Positions 1-9,531 of a DNA stretch of 64,000 nucleotides are shown piece by piece. A model generated the notes under the pieces. The model did not search any database, had not been told where the DNA came from, and saw only the letters and a program-made list of their open reading frames with translations. This stretch comes from Natronoglycomyces albus (GTDB lineage Bacteria > Actinomycetota > Actinomycetes > Mycobacteriales > Micromonosporaceae). The stretch spans positions 2,480,001 to 2,544,000 of the forward strand of contig NZ_CP070496.1 of NCBI RefSeq assembly GCF_016925535.1, in the 5' to 3' direction. Made by a program: the position numbers and the translations under genes. How positions within the stretch are numbered: position 1 is the stretch's first letter; each line of letters opens with the position of its first letter.

Positions 1-1467
1 TTCCTCGTCGGAGTAGTCACCGCGACCGAGGGTGACGTTTCCTCGCACGGTGTCGTCGAAGACGAAGGCGATCTGGGGCACGAGGGCGATCGATTCGGCC
101 AGTGCGGCGTGGGTGAGCTCGCGGGTGTCGATGCCGTCGAGTTTCACCGACCCGTTGTCGGCATCGGCCAGGCGCACCGCCAGAGAGGCGATGGTGGATT
201 TACCCGAGCCGGTTGCGCCGACCAGGGCGACGGTTTTGCCGCTGGGCACCTCAAAGGTGATGTCGCGCAGGGCGCGGGAGCCGTCTGGGTAGGCGTAGGC
301 CACGTTTTCGAACGTGAGGGTGGCGGGCTCTTTGTTGTCGGTGAGCTTGTCGCCATAGGGCATTTCGCCTCGTGCGGCTAGGACGTTGTTGACACGGTTC
401 CATCCGACCACGGCCACGGGGAGTTCACCCATGACCCAGCCAATGGCTCGGATGGGGAAGGCCATGATGGTGAAGAGGAAGGCGATGGTGACCAGTTGGT
501 CGACGCCGATGTGTCCCGACTGGAGTCGGTACATGCCGACGACGAGGACCAGCAGGGTTCCCATTTCGGGTAGAACCGAGATGGCTGGCTCGAAGACGGC
601 CCGCAGGCGTCCGACTCGGATCATGGCGTCGCGAAGTTCGTCGGCGTCACGGGCGAAGCGTTCGGTTTCTTCGGCTTCCTTGCCCATGGCCTTGACGACG
701 AGGGCTCCGTCGAAGGATTCGTGGCCTGAGGCGGAGACGACCGCTCGCAGCCGTTGGGCGCGGGCGGCGCGCGGGGACATCTTGCGAGCGAAGATGATGT
801 TGATGATCAGCAGGACAGGGAAGAGGGCGAGGGCCACCATCGCCAGCATCCAGTCCATGACGAACAGTGAGCCCATTGCCAAAACCAGCATGGAGAGCGT
901 GCCGACCATGAAGGGCAGTGGCGCGACGGGCCGGAAGGCGGCTTCGACGTCGGCGTTGGCGTTGGACAGCAAGGTGCCCGTCTGGTGTTTTTGGTGCCAG
1001 GAGACGGGCAGGCGTAGGTACTGGTCTGTGACTTTGCGCCGGTAGCGGGCCTGCATGCGGTATTGCATGGAGGCGGCTCCGAGGCGGCGCGTGGCCATAC
1101 CGGTGATGCGTAGGCACGAGACGAGGATCAGCACGCCGACGGCGGCGGCGGTGGCGGCGACGAGGAATCGTTCCTCTTGGGCTGCCGGTATGACGACGCG
1201 GTCGACGATGAGCCCGGTGACGAAGGCGCTGCCGACCAGCATGGTGGTGTGGAGGACTGCGCCGAAGATGGAGATGGTGAACACGCGGGGCTCGGTCTTG
1301 ATGGCGTGGCCGAGCAGCCGCATGCCGCGCCGGAGGGTTTTGTCACCCTTCGTGGAGTCGTATAGGTCGTTGGTGTGAGTCGACGTCGTGTCGCGGTTGT
1401 TCTTCGTAGACCCTGCGGGGGGCGAATGCGACCCGGTCTTTGATGACTCTGCCTTTGTGTCTGTCAT
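1..1467 (-). CDS. ABC exporter, fused permease and ATPase (3' end outside window)
   Basis: Translating the minus strand from the ATG at 1467 gives an open frame of 489 codons that runs off the left edge. The first about 55 residues are polar, then membrane segments follow (for example around AVLHTTMLVGSAFVTGL), and near position 220 there is a Walker A motif GATGSGKST, followed at about 60-30 by a Q-loop region reading FDDTVRGNVTLG. This is the half-transporter layout of type IV exporters (MdlB/MsbA-like), which export drugs, lipids or peptides as dimers. The signature motif, Walker B and H-loop lie beyond the edge. A GGAG ribosome site stands 5 bases before the ATG. An inverted repeat at 1515-1538 in the leader suggests repressor control. 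Substrate unknown. Confidence 0.88.
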   Translation of the reverse strand, partial: MTDTKAESSKTGSHSPPAGSTKNNRDTTSTHTNDLYDSTKGDKTLRRGMRLLGHAIKTEPRVFTISIFGAVLHTTMLVGSAFVTGLIVDRVVIPAAQEERFLVAATAAAVGVLILVSCLRITGMATRRLGAASMQYRMQARYRRKVTDQYLRLPVSWHQKHQTGTLLSNANADVEAAFRPVAPLPFMVGTLSMLVLAMGSLFVMDWMLAMVALALFPVLLIINIIFARKMSPRAARAQRLRAVVSASGHESFDGALVVKAMGKEAEETERFARDADELRDAMIRVGRLRAVFEPAISVLPEMGTLLVLVVGMYRLQSGHIGVDQLVTIAFLFTIMAFPIRAIGWVMGELPVAVVGWNRVNNVLAARGEMPYGDKLTDNKEPATLTFENVAYAYPDGSRALRDITFEVPSGKTVALVGATGSGKSTIASLAVRLADADNGSVKLDGIDTRELTHAALAESIALVPQIAFVFDDTVRGNVTLGRGDYSDEE

Positions 1468-1961
1468 TCACACTCCAGGGGTCAGGCGCTATGCGCTTCT
1501 TTGAGACACCGACACTTACTTGCCAGCCGACAAGTAAGGATATAGGCAATCATGACTCACTGCCTCAGCGGGAACAAACGATTTTTGCGGCTTAAATGCC
1601 TGAATATGCCCACATCACAACCAATAAACAGGCGAGAAAATTTCTCCTGTGTGACAACTCACGCCCCAAATTTTGCTTGTGCTGCCGCTCCGAGGGCCCC
1701 GCGCGCCGGTAGATCCGACGCGCGAACTTCACTGCTTTGAGCGACCGAAGGGCCGGTCACAACTACCCCTTTTTTCACAAGACCACTTCCGATGAGCAGG
1801 CTCTTTCAGCCTAGAGGCTGGGCATGACATCGTCGCCCGCATAAAACCGATCGACCAATATCGTGTCGTTTCTTCACATCCGCGAATATTCTGGCAAGTG
1901 GTATGTGTCGCAATGAGCTAAATTGGAAGATGCCTCCCCTCCCCTAGCTCAAGGAGCCCCC
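1468..1961. other. Intergenic region between divergent genes
   Basis: This stretch of about 490 bases separates the exporter (-) from the small membrane protein (+). It is AT-rich at 1570-1680 compared with its surroundings and should contain both promoters. The only clear structure is the inverted repeat at 1515-1538. The short open frames inside have no ribosome site and no recognisable protein. Confidence 0.6.
1515..1538. promoter_or_regulatory. Operator-like inverted repeat before the ABC exporter
   Basis: CTTACTTG (1515-1522) and CAAGTAAG (1531-1538) are perfect 8-base arms with an 8-base spacer, about 48 bases upstream of the exporter start. The geometry fits a dimeric repressor such as a TetR-family protein, which commonly controls exporters; no such regulator gene is in the window, although one could lie left of it. 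The repeat itself is seen directly, its function is inferred. Confidence 0.5.
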
Positions 1962-2459
1962 GTGACCGCGGGAACCATTTCGAGTCCCACCGGCATGCCG
2001 CCAGCACCCAGCTCACCTGGAGCGCTCGCCTCCCCTCACGAGGAATCCGGGCGCGGCGGACCCATTCCCACCCCGACGCGCATCGCCATTGCCAAGATCT
2101 GGGTGTGCTCGGTCTTCGCCGCCTCCATAGCGATCATCGCTTGGGCCTCTGCCTTCACCGCACCCCTGCCTGTGAACTGGATCGACATACCCGGCGGAGT
2201 GTGGGCCGCATCGTTGAGCACCATCGTCGCGGTCAGTCTCAAGACGGTCGCGCTAGGGCTGCGACGCGGCAGCGGCTGGGCCAGACGACTGGCCATCGAC
2301 TTCTGTTGGATCGCTCTAGCCGCCATCCTGTGCGGCAGCCTCATCGAGCAAGACCTCCTCATGCTCATCGCGCTGCTGTACCCACTGGTGCTACTGGGAT
2401 TGCTTCTTCATCGCGCATCACGGCGGTGGTGTACCGCTGAGCAAGCATCGGGGGCCTAA
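1962..2459 (+). CDS. Small membrane protein, unknown function
   Basis: This 165-residue protein starts at a GTG preceded 5 bases upstream by a perfect AAGGAG, which is why I prefer it to the TTG at 1923 in the same frame. The first about 55 residues are Pro/Ser rich and probably disordered and cytosolic. Four hydrophobic segments follow at roughly residues 60-80, 90-115, 125-142 and 145-160, with a short charged loop (RRGSGWARR) before the last pair. No catalytic motif is visible and I do not recognise the family. It is convergent with hisF. Confidence 0.7.
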   Translation: MTAGTISSPTGMPPAPSSPGALASPHEESGRGGPIPTPTRIAIAKIWVCSVFAASIAIIAWASAFTAPLPVNWIDIPGGVWAASLSTIVAVSLKTVALGLRRGSGWARRLAIDFCWIALAAILCGSLIEQDLLMLIALLYPLVLLGLLLHRASRRWCTAEQASGA

Positions 2460-2530
2460 GCCTTTCTCGTCAGGAAGGCGGATTAGCTGCGGGCGACGGT
2501 GTCATACAGACGAGACGTGCCTCATGTCCT

Positions 2531-3298
2531 CTAGCGCCGGACGGGATACCCCGCACTTGCCAAAGAATCCTTGACCTGTGAAATCGCCACTTCTCCGAAG
2601 TGGAAAATACTAGCGGCCAGCACCGCGTCGGCTCCAGCGGCGACCGCTGGAGGGAAGTGCTCGGCCCTACCGGCTCCACCCGAGGCGATAACCGGTACCT
2701 CGACGGCGGCGCGAATCGCGGCGATCAGCGGCACATCGAAGCCTGATTTGGTCCCGTCGGCGTCGATCGAGTTGACCAATAGTTCGCCCGCGCCCAAATC
2801 CGCACCTTGACGTGCCCAGTCCACAGCGTCAATGCCGGTTCGTCGGCGACCACCGTGAGTGGTGACTTCCCAACCCGAGGGCGTATCCGCGCCAGAGGCG
2901 ACATCGAGACTCAAGACGGTCACCTGGTTGCCAAAACGGTTGGCCACCTCGCTAATGAGCGCGGGGCGTTTGATCGCGGCGGTGTTGATGCCGACCTTGT
3001 CAGCACCCGCTCGCAGGAGAGTATCCACATCGGCAACAGCGCGGACCCCGCCGCCGACGGTCAACGGGATGAAGATCTGTTCGGCGGTGCTGGCCACCAC
3101 GTCAAGCATCGTGGCACGGTCATCGGTCGAGGCCGTGACATCAAGGAAGGTGACCTCGTCGGCGCCTGCGGCATCGTAGGCCCGGGCCAACTCGACGGGG
3201 TCTCCCGCGTCCTTGAGGTCTTGAAACTTGATGCCTTTGACGACCCGACCGGCGTCGACGTCCAGGCAAGGGATCACACGCACTGCAACACTCACCAC
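2531..3298 (-). CDS. hisF: Imidazole glycerol phosphate synthase, cyclase subunit
   Basis: HisF pairs with HisH: ammonia from HisH glutaminase is channelled through the HisF barrel to turn PRFAR into imidazole glycerol phosphate and AICAR. The 255-residue protein opens with [17 protein letters not shown], placing the first catalytic Asp at about residue 13. It keeps the phosphate loops ([21 protein letters not shown]) and the second catalytic Asp in the segment LSLDVASG. The length matches the family. Two GTG codons are possible starts (3298 and 3295). It is the last gene of the his operon, about 250 bases after ridA. Confidence 0.97.
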   Translation of the reverse strand: MVSVAVRVIPCLDVDAGRVVKGIKFQDLKDAGDPVELARAYDAAGADEVTFLDVTASTDDRATMLDVVASTAEQIFIPLTVGGGVRAVADVDTLLRAGADKVGINTAAIKRPALISEVANRFGNQVTVLSLDVASGADTPSGWEVTTHGGRRRTGIDAVDWARQGADLGAGELLVNSIDADGTKSGFDVPLIAAIRAAVEVPVIASGGAGRAEHFPPAVAAGADAVLAASIFHFGEVAISQVKDSLASAGYPVRR

Positions 3299-3550
3299 CC
3301 CAGCCTAACCGGTGCCGCTGCGGTGGTGAGCACGGTCGAACCGGTGTCACGTGCCAGGACGGGAAGGGGCCGACCGAAGTCGATGAAAACGGATCGCTAG
3401 TCGCGGCGCAATCACTGCCAACCATTGCCCTCGCCCGTGGATCTGCGCGGCTGAACCCAGATGCTCGCTTCCACTGTCGGCAAGCTACCAGTCGCCCGCA
3501 CCTCGCACTACTTGACTGGACCCACAATGGCACGTGGCCCCCCAGCGCCA

Positions 3551-3946
3551 TCATTCCCTCCAACCGCGAAACGCCTCCAGTTCCACCGCCACCAGCTGTT
3601 CGGGATGGGTCAGACAATTGACGACCACGACCGTAGCCGTTGGGCGCACAACCCCGAAGAGCTCACCGTGTGCCAAACCCACGGCCTCGGCATGTTCGGG
3701 GTTGACGATGTACATGCGGGAACGGACCACGTCACCGATCCCGGCACCGGCTCGCACCAACGCGTCCAGCGCCGACCGAAACGCCTCCTTGGCTTGCGCA
3801 CCTGGGTCGTCAATCATGGAGGGTCGCCCGTCAACGGCGGCGGCGCACGCACTAGTCATCACCAACGGCCCCACCGCCACCGCCTGCGAGTAACCGAAAA
3901 GCCCCTCCCACTTGCCGCCAGAGGACACACGTTTCACCAAAGCCAT
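3551..3946 (-). CDS. RidA family protein (reactive imine/enamine deaminase-like)
   Basis: The ATG at 3946 gives a 131-residue protein starting MALVKRVSSGGKWE. The segments LFGYSQAVAVGPLVMTSACAA, VVRSRMYIVNP and VRPTATVVVVNCL are the YjgF/YER057c/UK114 fold signature, including the Arg that binds the substrate carboxylate in RidA. Such proteins hydrolyse reactive 2-aminoacrylate-type imines made by PLP enzymes. The gene lies between priA and hisF, a position I recall for RidA genes in other actinobacterial his operons. An upstream ATG would add 14 residues. The exact subfamily and substrate are not determined. Confidence 0.87.
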   Translation of the reverse strand: MALVKRVSSGGKWEGLFGYSQAVAVGPLVMTSACAAAVDGRPSMIDDPGAQAKEAFRSALDALVRAGAGIGDVVRSRMYIVNPEHAEAVGLAHGELFGVVRPTATVVVVNCLTHPEQLVAVELEAFRGWRE

Positions 3947-4104
3947 GAACCACACCCCAGGTCGCGGGCACGCCAAAGGCGCACCCATTCACATCATTCG
4001 AAGTGAGGCAAAGAATTTCCGCCCAGCGCACGAGCGCGCCGACGCGGCCACATGATCCGCGTGGTTCCCGGCGACAGCAAGTACCCCCAAAAACGGAGGA
4101 GTTC

Positions 4105-4830
4105 TCAACCTCTCAAGAGGTTCAACGCTTCAGCGACCGTAAAGTTACCCTTGTACAGCGCCGTGCCGACGATAGCTCCCTCGACTCCTTCGGCGCTCAG
4201 AGCGCTCAATGCCTCCAGGTCAGCCAATGAAGAGATCCCACCGGAGGCGATGACAGGCTTGTCGGTTCGCGCGCACACTTGCCGCAGCAGGTCAGTGTTG
4301 GGACCGCTGAGCATCCCATCGGACTTGACGTCGGTGACGACATAGCGTTCGCAACCAGCGCGCTCCAGACGTTCGAGCACGTCGAACAATTCCCCGCCCT
4401 CGTGCGTCCAGCCGCGAGCGGCTAGACGGGTCCCTTTGACATCCAGACCAATGGCGACCCGGTCACCATATTCGCCGCACACCCGATCACACCACTGCGG
4501 GTTCTCCAGGGCGGCAGTGCCAATGTTGACCCGGCGAGCCCCAGCGGCAAGTGCCGCCTCCAAGCTCGCATCGTCTCGAATACCGCCTGAGACTTCGACA
4601 TCGATGTCGAGTTTGCCAATCACATCGGCCAACAGCGTGGAATTCTTACCGCGCCCAAACGCCGCGTCCAGGTCGACCAAGTGAAGCCATTGCGCTCCTT
4701 GACGCTGCCATTCGAGAGCCGCGGCCAGCGGATCGCCATATTGGCCGCCAGTGCCAGCGACACCCTGTACAAGCTGCACCGCTTGACCTTGGGCGACATC
4801 GACGGCGGGCAGCAGCTGCAAAGTGGTCAT
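4105..4830 (-). CDS. priA: PriA-type phosphoribosyl isomerase (HisA, probably also TrpF)
   Basis: HisA opens the ring of ProFAR to give PRFAR, the substrate of HisHF. In many actinobacteria the single enzyme PriA also does the equivalent TrpF step in tryptophan synthesis. The 241-residue barrel starts [23 protein letters not shown] with the catalytic Asp at 11, has the second Asp in IGLDVKG at about 128, and ends with the phosphate site VIASGGISS and [11 protein letters not shown]. The ATG overlaps the hisH stop as ATGA (4827-4830), so translation is probably coupled. Bifunctionality is inferred from taxonomy; no trpF is in this window. Confidence 0.95.
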   Translation of the reverse strand: MTTLQLLPAVDVAQGQAVQLVQGVAGTGGQYGDPLAAALEWQRQGAQWLHLVDLDAAFGRGKNSTLLADVIGKLDIDVEVSGGIRDDASLEAALAAGARRVNIGTAALENPQWCDRVCGEYGDRVAIGLDVKGTRLAARGWTHEGGELFDVLERLERAGCERYVVTDVKSDGMLSGPNTDLLRQVCARTDKPVIASGGISSLADLEALSALSAEGVEGAIVGTALYKGNFTVAEALNLLRG

Positions 4831-5441
4831 GTGATTCCTTTGATCCAGTTGGCGAGGACGGCGGCACCGGCGTCGCTTGACTTCTCCGGGTGGAATTGGC
4901 AGGCCGACACGGCATCGCGTTCGATGGCGGCCACGAACGCATGGCCGTGGTGGCCGCGGGCGATCCGGGCCCCAGCGACCGGAGGCACCGCAGCGTAGGA
5001 GTGCACAAAGTAAAAGCGAGTATCGGGTTCAATTCCGGCAAACAGCGACATGTCCGCATCGGGTTCAACCGTGTTCCATCCCATGTGCGGAACCCGAGGC
5101 GCTTGCAGAGAATCAACAGTGCCGGCGAAAATACCTAGGCCCTCTGTGTCGATACCGTGTTCCCGTCCCCGTTCGAAGAGCACCTGCATTCCCACACAAA
5201 TGCCCAACACCGGCGATGAAGAGGCGACTCGTTGGAGAATTACCTTGTCAAGCCCGGTGTCACGGATGCCCTTCATGCACGCGGTGAACGCCCCCACGCC
5301 GGGCACCACGAGCCCATCGGCTTGACGGGCCTCATCGAGGTCACAGGTGAGCGAGGCGTCGGCCCCAGCTCGCTGCACGGCTCGCAGCGCCGAACGCAAA
5401 TTACCGCTGCCATAGTCGAAGATCGCGACAGTCTTACTCAT
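4827..5441 (-). CDS. hisH: Imidazole glycerol phosphate synthase, glutaminase subunit
   Basis: HisH hydrolyses glutamine and passes ammonia to HisF. The frame is open far upstream, but the protein begins at ATG 5441 ([17 protein letters not shown]), 204 residues, preceded by an AGGTGG ribosome site. It carries the oxyanion strand VPGVGAF, the nucleophile Cys in [11 protein letters not shown] and the His/Glu pair in FHPEKS, the class I amidotransferase triad. The start lies 8 bases beyond the stop of the small upstream gene, and its own stop overlaps priA. Confidence 0.96.
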   Translation of the reverse strand: MSKTVAIFDYGSGNLRSALRAVQRAGADASLTCDLDEARQADGLVVPGVGAFTACMKGIRDTGLDKVILQRVASSSPVLGICVGMQVLFERGREHGIDTEGLGIFAGTVDSLQAPRVPHMGWNTVEPDADMSLFAGIEPDTRFYFVHSYAAVPPVAGARIARGHHGHAFVAAIERDAVSACQFHPEKSSDAGAAVLANWIKGIT

Positions 5442-5449
5442 GAGACCAC

Positions 5450-5608
5450 CTAATAGATGAGGAAGATGCCGTAGGCGAACAGAACCAAACCGACCAGTCC
5501 ACACAGCAGCGAAGCGAGCGTTTTCCCCTGCTGGCGCAGGGAATAGGACCCGCCACCGAGAAGCCCGGCGACGAGCATGACGAGCATGGGGCCAAGGAAC
5601 TCGCTCAC
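5450..5608 (-). CDS. 52-residue membrane protein inside the his operon
   Basis: Between hisB and hisH the minus strand encodes a 52-residue frame starting at GTG 5608 (reading [19 protein letters not shown]) and ending with TAG at 5450. The start overlaps the hisB stop as GTGA (5605-5608) and the stop lies 8 bases before the hisH ATG, so it is packed exactly like a translated operon gene. The protein has two hydrophobic helices (about residues 4-20 and 30-51) joined by a polar turn SLRQQGKT, so it is a hairpin-like membrane protein. I recall similar small unannotated frames at this point in other actinobacterial his operons, but no function is known to me. Confidence 0.75.
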   Translation of the reverse strand: MSEFLGPMLVMLVAGLLGGGSYSLRQQGKTLASLLCGLVGLVLFAYGIFLIY

Positions 5609-6219
5609 AGCTGCCCCTTCGTGGAGGGGATGCCGCGCTGCGTCTCATCGAGGCGGCACGCGCCCTTAAGCGCCCTGGCCAGCGCTTTGAACTGGGCTTC
5701 CACCACATGGTGGGCATCGGGCTTTTGGCCATGGTTGCTGGCGCGCAGCACCGACACGTGCAGGGTGATGCGCGCGTGGAAGGCGAACGACTCCAGCACG
5801 TGGCGTGTCAGCGAGGTCGGGTAGTCCGCTCCGATGGTCGGTGCGAGATTTTCCGGTTCCTCGTGCACCATGTAGGGGCGACCCGACAGGTCGACCACGG
5901 CGCGGGCCAACACCTCGTCTAGGGGGACGGTCGCGTCGGCGAAGCGGGAAACTCCCGACTTGTCCCCCAGAGCTTTGGCGAAGGCCTGGCCTAGGGCGAT
6001 GGCGGTGTCTTCCATCGTGTGATGGGCGTCGATGTGCAGGTCGCCCTTGGTTTTTACGCGCAGGTCAAAGCCACCGTGCTTGCCCAGTTGGTGCAGCATG
6101 TGATCGTAGAAGCCGATGCCGGTGGACACGGAGACTTCACCGGTGGGCCCGTCGAGGTCGACGAACACTTCCACAGAAGTCTCGGCCGTGGAACGGGAAA
6201 CGGAACCGTGGCGGCTCAT
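5605..6219 (-). CDS. hisB: Imidazoleglycerol-phosphate dehydratase
   Basis: HisB dehydrates imidazole glycerol phosphate to imidazole acetol phosphate, using two Mn ions per site in a 24-subunit shell. The 204-residue monofunctional protein has the paired metal-binding signatures [16 protein letters not shown] (about residues 64-79) and [17 protein letters not shown] (about 167-183), and [10 protein letters not shown] near the start. There is no fused phosphatase domain, so histidinol-phosphatase must be encoded elsewhere; none is in this window. Its ATG overlaps the hisC stop (ATGA) and its stop overlaps the next small gene (GTGA). Confidence 0.97.
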   Translation of the reverse strand: MSRHGSVSRSTAETSVEVFVDLDGPTGEVSVSTGIGFYDHMLHQLGKHGGFDLRVKTKGDLHIDAHHTMEDTAIALGQAFAKALGDKSGVSRFADATVPLDEVLARAVVDLSGRPYMVHEEPENLAPTIGADYPTSLTRHVLESFAFHARITLHVSVLRASNHGQKPDAHHVVEAQFKALARALKGACRLDETQRGIPSTKGQL

Positions 6220-7337
6220 GTGGACTCCTTAGTCGATGACGTGTGGTCGAACAGTTCGGGGTTGACCGTCTGCACCGCTTGCAGCGCGGCGAGGAACGCG
6301 GTCGTTTCGGACTGGGTGCCAGCGGTGACCCGTAGCCAGCCCGGTAGTCCGTTGTCCCGGATGAGGACGCCACGGTCAAGTAGTTTCTGCCAGACGGCCG
6401 GGGCGTCGGCCATTCCTCCGAAGAGGACGAAGTTGGCGTCTGAGTCGGCTACTGGCAACCCTTGGGCGCGAATAGTGGCCACGATGCGGTCCCGCTGTAT
6501 CCGGATCTCATCCACTGTGGCCAGCAGCTGTTTAGTGCCGGTGAGCGCTCCGCGCGCCGCAGCCTGCGTCAGGCTTGACAGGTGATAGGGAAGTCGTACC
6601 AGCAATAGCGCACTGATCACGTCGGGATGGGCCGCCAGGTATCCGAGGCGGGCCCCGGCCAAACCGAAAGCTTTGCTCATGGTCCGGGTGACGACCAGCC
6701 GCTGATGATCGACCAGGAGCCGCACAGCGGTGTTTTCGGGCTCGCGGGCGAACTCGGCATAGGCCTCGTCCACGATCACCATTCCCCGGCACGCTTCGAC
6801 GGCGGCGACGATAACCTCCGCGTCGAGCGCGGTTCCGGTCGGGTTGTTCGGCGAGCACAAGAAGACCACGTCGGGGTCGTGCTCGGCGATCGCGGCCCGG
6901 ACGTGCTCGGCACTGAGGCCGAAGTCTGCCTCTCGTAGCCCATCTGCCCACTGGGTGCCCGTGGAGGAGGCGATGATCGGGTGCATCGAATACGAGGGAG
7001 TAAACCCGAGCGCGGTACGGCCTGGGCCGCCGAAGGCTTGCAATAGCTGCTGCAATATCTCGTTGGAACCGTTGGCGGCCCACACGTTGTCCACGCTGAG
7101 GTCATGCCCTAGATAGGCGGCTAGATCCCTTCGCAGGTCGACCGCGTCACGGTCGGGGTAACGGTTGAGTCCGCCCACCACTTCGGCCACGTGTCGTTGA
7201 ATCGCCTCGGCCACGGTGTCGGGCAACGCATAGGCGTTCTCATTGGTGTTGAGTGCGACCTCGACATCCAGTTGCGGGGCCCCATAGGGCGTCTTGCCAC
7301 GCAGGTCAGCGCGGAGCAGAGAATCAATGTTAGTCAT
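6216..7337 (-). CDS. hisC: Histidinol-phosphate aminotransferase
   Basis: HisC moves an amino group from glutamate to imidazole acetol phosphate. The ATG at 7337 ([21 protein letters not shown]) gives 373 residues; the open frame upstream overlaps hisD and is not used. A purine-rich GGGGAG run precedes the start. Fold type I PLP landmarks are visible: NTNENAY for the substrate, [28 protein letters not shown] with the Asp for the pyridine nitrogen, and the Schiff-base Lys in [17 protein letters not shown]. It starts 16 bases after the hisD stop and overlaps hisB by 4 bases. Confidence 0.97.
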   Translation of the reverse strand: MTNIDSLLRADLRGKTPYGAPQLDVEVALNTNENAYALPDTVAEAIQRHVAEVVGGLNRYPDRDAVDLRRDLAAYLGHDLSVDNVWAANGSNEILQQLLQAFGGPGRTALGFTPSYSMHPIIASSTGTQWADGLREADFGLSAEHVRAAIAEHDPDVVFLCSPNNPTGTALDAEVIVAAVEACRGMVIVDEAYAEFAREPENTAVRLLVDHQRLVVTRTMSKAFGLAGARLGYLAAHPDVISALLLVRLPYHLSSLTQAAARGALTGTKQLLATVDEIRIQRDRIVATIRAQGLPVADSDANFVLFGGMADAPAVWQKLLDRGVLIRDNGLPGWLRVTAGTQSETTAFLAALQAVQTVNPELFDHTSSTKEST

Positions 7338-7353
7338 GAGCTCCCCTCTCCTC

Positions 7354-8658
7354 TCACGCTTCGAATCGGACGGACACGGCCTCGCCGTGCGAGGGAAGGT
7401 CCTCCGAATTGGCAAAGGTGACGACGTCCTCGGCAACCGCGGCCAAAGCCGACTGCGAATAGTTGACCACATGGATGCCGCGCAGGAATGAATGCACGCT
7501 CAGCCCCGAGGAGTGGCGCGCGCAGCCACCGGTGGGAAGAATGTGGTTGGAGCCAGCGCAGTAGTCCCCCAGGGAAACCGGGGTATAGGTACCCACGAAG
7601 ATCGCCCCGGCGTTACGGATACGCATGGCGATGTCAGCCGCGTCGACGGTGTGAATTTCGAGGTGTTCGGCGGCGTAGGAGTCGGCGACGCGCACGGCGG
7701 CGTCGATGTCGTCTACCACGATCGTGCCCGACTGTTCCCCGGTCAACGCGGTGTGAATTCGGGCGTGGTGCTTCGTTAGTGGCACCCGCTTGGCCAACTC
7801 GTTGTCCACCGCGTCGGCCAGCGCCACGGAATCGGTGATGAGGACGCTGGCGGCGGCTGGGTCGTGTTCGGCTTGGCTGATGAGGTCGGCGGCCACGTGC
7901 GCGGCGTTGGCCTCCGCATCGGCGATGATGGCGATCTCGGTGGTTCCGGCTTCGGCGTCGATTCCCACCAAGCCGCGTACGGCCCGCTTCGCCGCGGTGA
8001 CATAGATGTTTCCCGGGCCGCAGATCATGTCAACCGGGTCGCATTCGTCGGTGCCGTAGGCGAACATGGCCACGGCTGCGGGTCCGCCGACGGCATAGAC
8101 TTCCTCGAGACCCAGCAGGCCGCACACGGCCAGAATGCCCTCATCGGGCAGTCCCGTGTCCTTCTGCGGCGGCGAGGTGACGGCCAGCTGTTCGACGCCA
8201 GCGATTTGGGCGGGTACGGCGTTCATGATGACGCTGGAGGCCAACACGGCCAATCCGCCGGGCACGTAGAGACCAACTCGATTGACCGGTACGTAGCGTT
8301 CGGTGATGTAACCGCCGGGCGCGACCTGGGTGTGGATGTCGGGTAGGCGCTGGGCGGAGTGAGCCTGGCGTACGCGGTCGATGGCGGTTTGGTAGGCGCG
8401 GCGGCGGGCCGGTTCCAGTTTCTCCACAGCGGCGTCGATGGCTGCGGGGTCCACTCGCAGGCGTTCCAGTTCAACCTGGTCGAACCGGGCCACGGCGTCG
8501 GTGACGGCGGGGGTGCCTCGCTGGGCGATGTCGTCCAGTAGCGGCTGGATTTGATGGAGGGCCGCGTTGACGTCAAAGGTCGCGCGAGGGAGCAGATCCC
8601 GTAGCTCGCTCGCGGAATAGTCGGTGATCGTTCCTTGGAGACTCAGTCGTCGAAGCAC
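7354..8658 (-). CDS. hisD: Histidinol dehydrogenase
   Basis: HisD oxidises L-histidinol to histidine in two NAD-dependent, zinc-dependent steps. The 434-residue protein starts at GTG 8658 and is of family length. Recognisable pieces are the region [13 protein letters not shown], the strongly conserved [17 protein letters not shown], the metal-site motif [12 protein letters not shown], and the C-terminal AEHLEIH followed by [18 protein letters not shown]. It is the first gene of the his operon, and the roughly 120 bases upstream should hold the promoter. I see no run of His codons or terminator-like structure there that would suggest a his attenuator. Confidence 0.97.
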   Translation of the reverse strand: MLRRLSLQGTITDYSASELRDLLPRATFDVNAALHQIQPLLDDIAQRGTPAVTDAVARFDQVELERLRVDPAAIDAAVEKLEPARRRAYQTAIDRVRQAHSAQRLPDIHTQVAPGGYITERYVPVNRVGLYVPGGLAVLASSVIMNAVPAQIAGVEQLAVTSPPQKDTGLPDEGILAVCGLLGLEEVYAVGGPAAVAMFAYGTDECDPVDMICGPGNIYVTAAKRAVRGLVGIDAEAGTTEIAIIADAEANAAHVAADLISQAEHDPAAASVLITDSVALADAVDNELAKRVPLTKHHARIHTALTGEQSGTIVVDDIDAAVRVADSYAAEHLEIHTVDAADIAMRIRNAGAIFVGTYTPVSLGDYCAGSNHILPTGGCARHSSGLSVHSFLRGIHVVNYSQSALAAVAEDVVTFANSEDLPSHGEAVSVRFEA

Positions 8659-8782
8659 CCCTTAAGGGTAATTGTCCCAGCACACGGGAGGCGACAGCGG
8701 CCCAATAAAGATAGGTCACACTGAATGTCGACGCCTGAACTGAGGTTGATCACAGCGTCGCGTGGCACGCCCCGGTTCGTCC

Positions 8783-9499
8783 TTAGCGCTCCTGGAAAAA
8801 GTCGCTGGGGCGTTCTCGCAGGTAATAGCCCCGCGACCAGCCCGCGCACATGGCGTAGGTAAAAGCTGCGGCCAAGGCCATCGTGGCGAGGACGCCAAGC
8901 TGTAGGTGATCAGTCATGAGGGCGAAGTCTCCGCCGCTGAGGGCGCTCCATGCCTGGTAGAGGTCAATGTCGGCCATGCGCACTTGTGCTGGTCTCATAA
9001 AGGTCCAGCCGGGTTCGCCCGCGTGGACGGCGTCCCAAAAGGCCTCCCAGTGGCGGCTGCCGAATCGCCATGCCACGATTTGGCAAGCGAGGGAGCCGAC
9101 TACGAGCCCGAATAGGATGATGGGTCCACGTCGGGCGCGCAACGCATTCCACACCAAGATGGCCGCGATGATTCCGGCGATGAGTCCGATGGCGGCGAAG
9201 TTGAGGTCAGCTAGCACAAAGCCCGCTGGATCGAGTTCGGTCGGTGCCCAGGAGCGTTCGGTGCGGACGATTTCGACGCGAGGGGTGAGGGCTTGCCACA
9301 GCACCGCCAGCGGTAGCCCGAAGAATCCCAGCACCACGGCGAGGAGGGCCGCGGCCCTGGTATCGGCGGCTAGCGTCTTACGCGCGGCATCTGGTGGCGG
9401 TGACTTTTCAGGCGAGGGTTCATCTGCGAAGTCAGAGCTGGGCTCCGGGTGCTCGCCAGTGGCGCGGGTGTTCTCGCTGGCGGTCTCTTTGCGGTCCAC
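8783..9499 (-). CDS. Membrane protein, probably DUF2567 family
   Basis: The 238-residue protein has a disordered acidic Pro/Ser-rich N-terminus (about residues 1-45), then four hydrophobic segments at roughly 48-68, 92-114, 125-142 and 205-225. The conserved-looking loop after the first helix (WQALTPRVEIVRT) and the segment GLVVGSLACQIVAWRFGSRHWEAF resemble the actinobacterial DUF2567 family from memory. No enzyme motif is visible. It is transcribed in the same direction as hisD but ends about 125 bases from it, so it may or may not share a transcript. Function unknown. Confidence 0.62.
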   Translation of the reverse strand: MDRKETASENTRATGEHPEPSSDFADEPSPEKSPPPDAARKTLAADTRAAALLAVVLGFFGLPLAVLWQALTPRVEIVRTERSWAPTELDPAGFVLADLNFAAIGLIAGIIAAILVWNALRARRGPIILFGLVVGSLACQIVAWRFGSRHWEAFWDAVHAGEPGWTFMRPAQVRMADIDLYQAWSALSGGDFALMTDHLQLGVLATMALAAAFTYAMCAGWSRGYYLRERPSDFFQER

Positions 9500-9531
9500 G
9501 GTGCCGATCTTCCCACACCTGCCCTGTGTCG

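Noticed and set aside
1552-1740. 62-codon plus-strand frame upstream of the small membrane protein
   Set aside because: No ribosome site, low-complexity ending and no family resemblance; it lies in an AT-rich promoter-like region.
3461-4006. Long plus-strand open frame across the ridA gene
   Set aside because: It lies opposite a recognised RidA gene, has odd His/Arg/Pro-rich composition and no ribosome site.
8659-8782. Histidine attenuator or T-box before hisD
   Set aside because: No run of His codons, no T-box core and no alternative hairpins were found.
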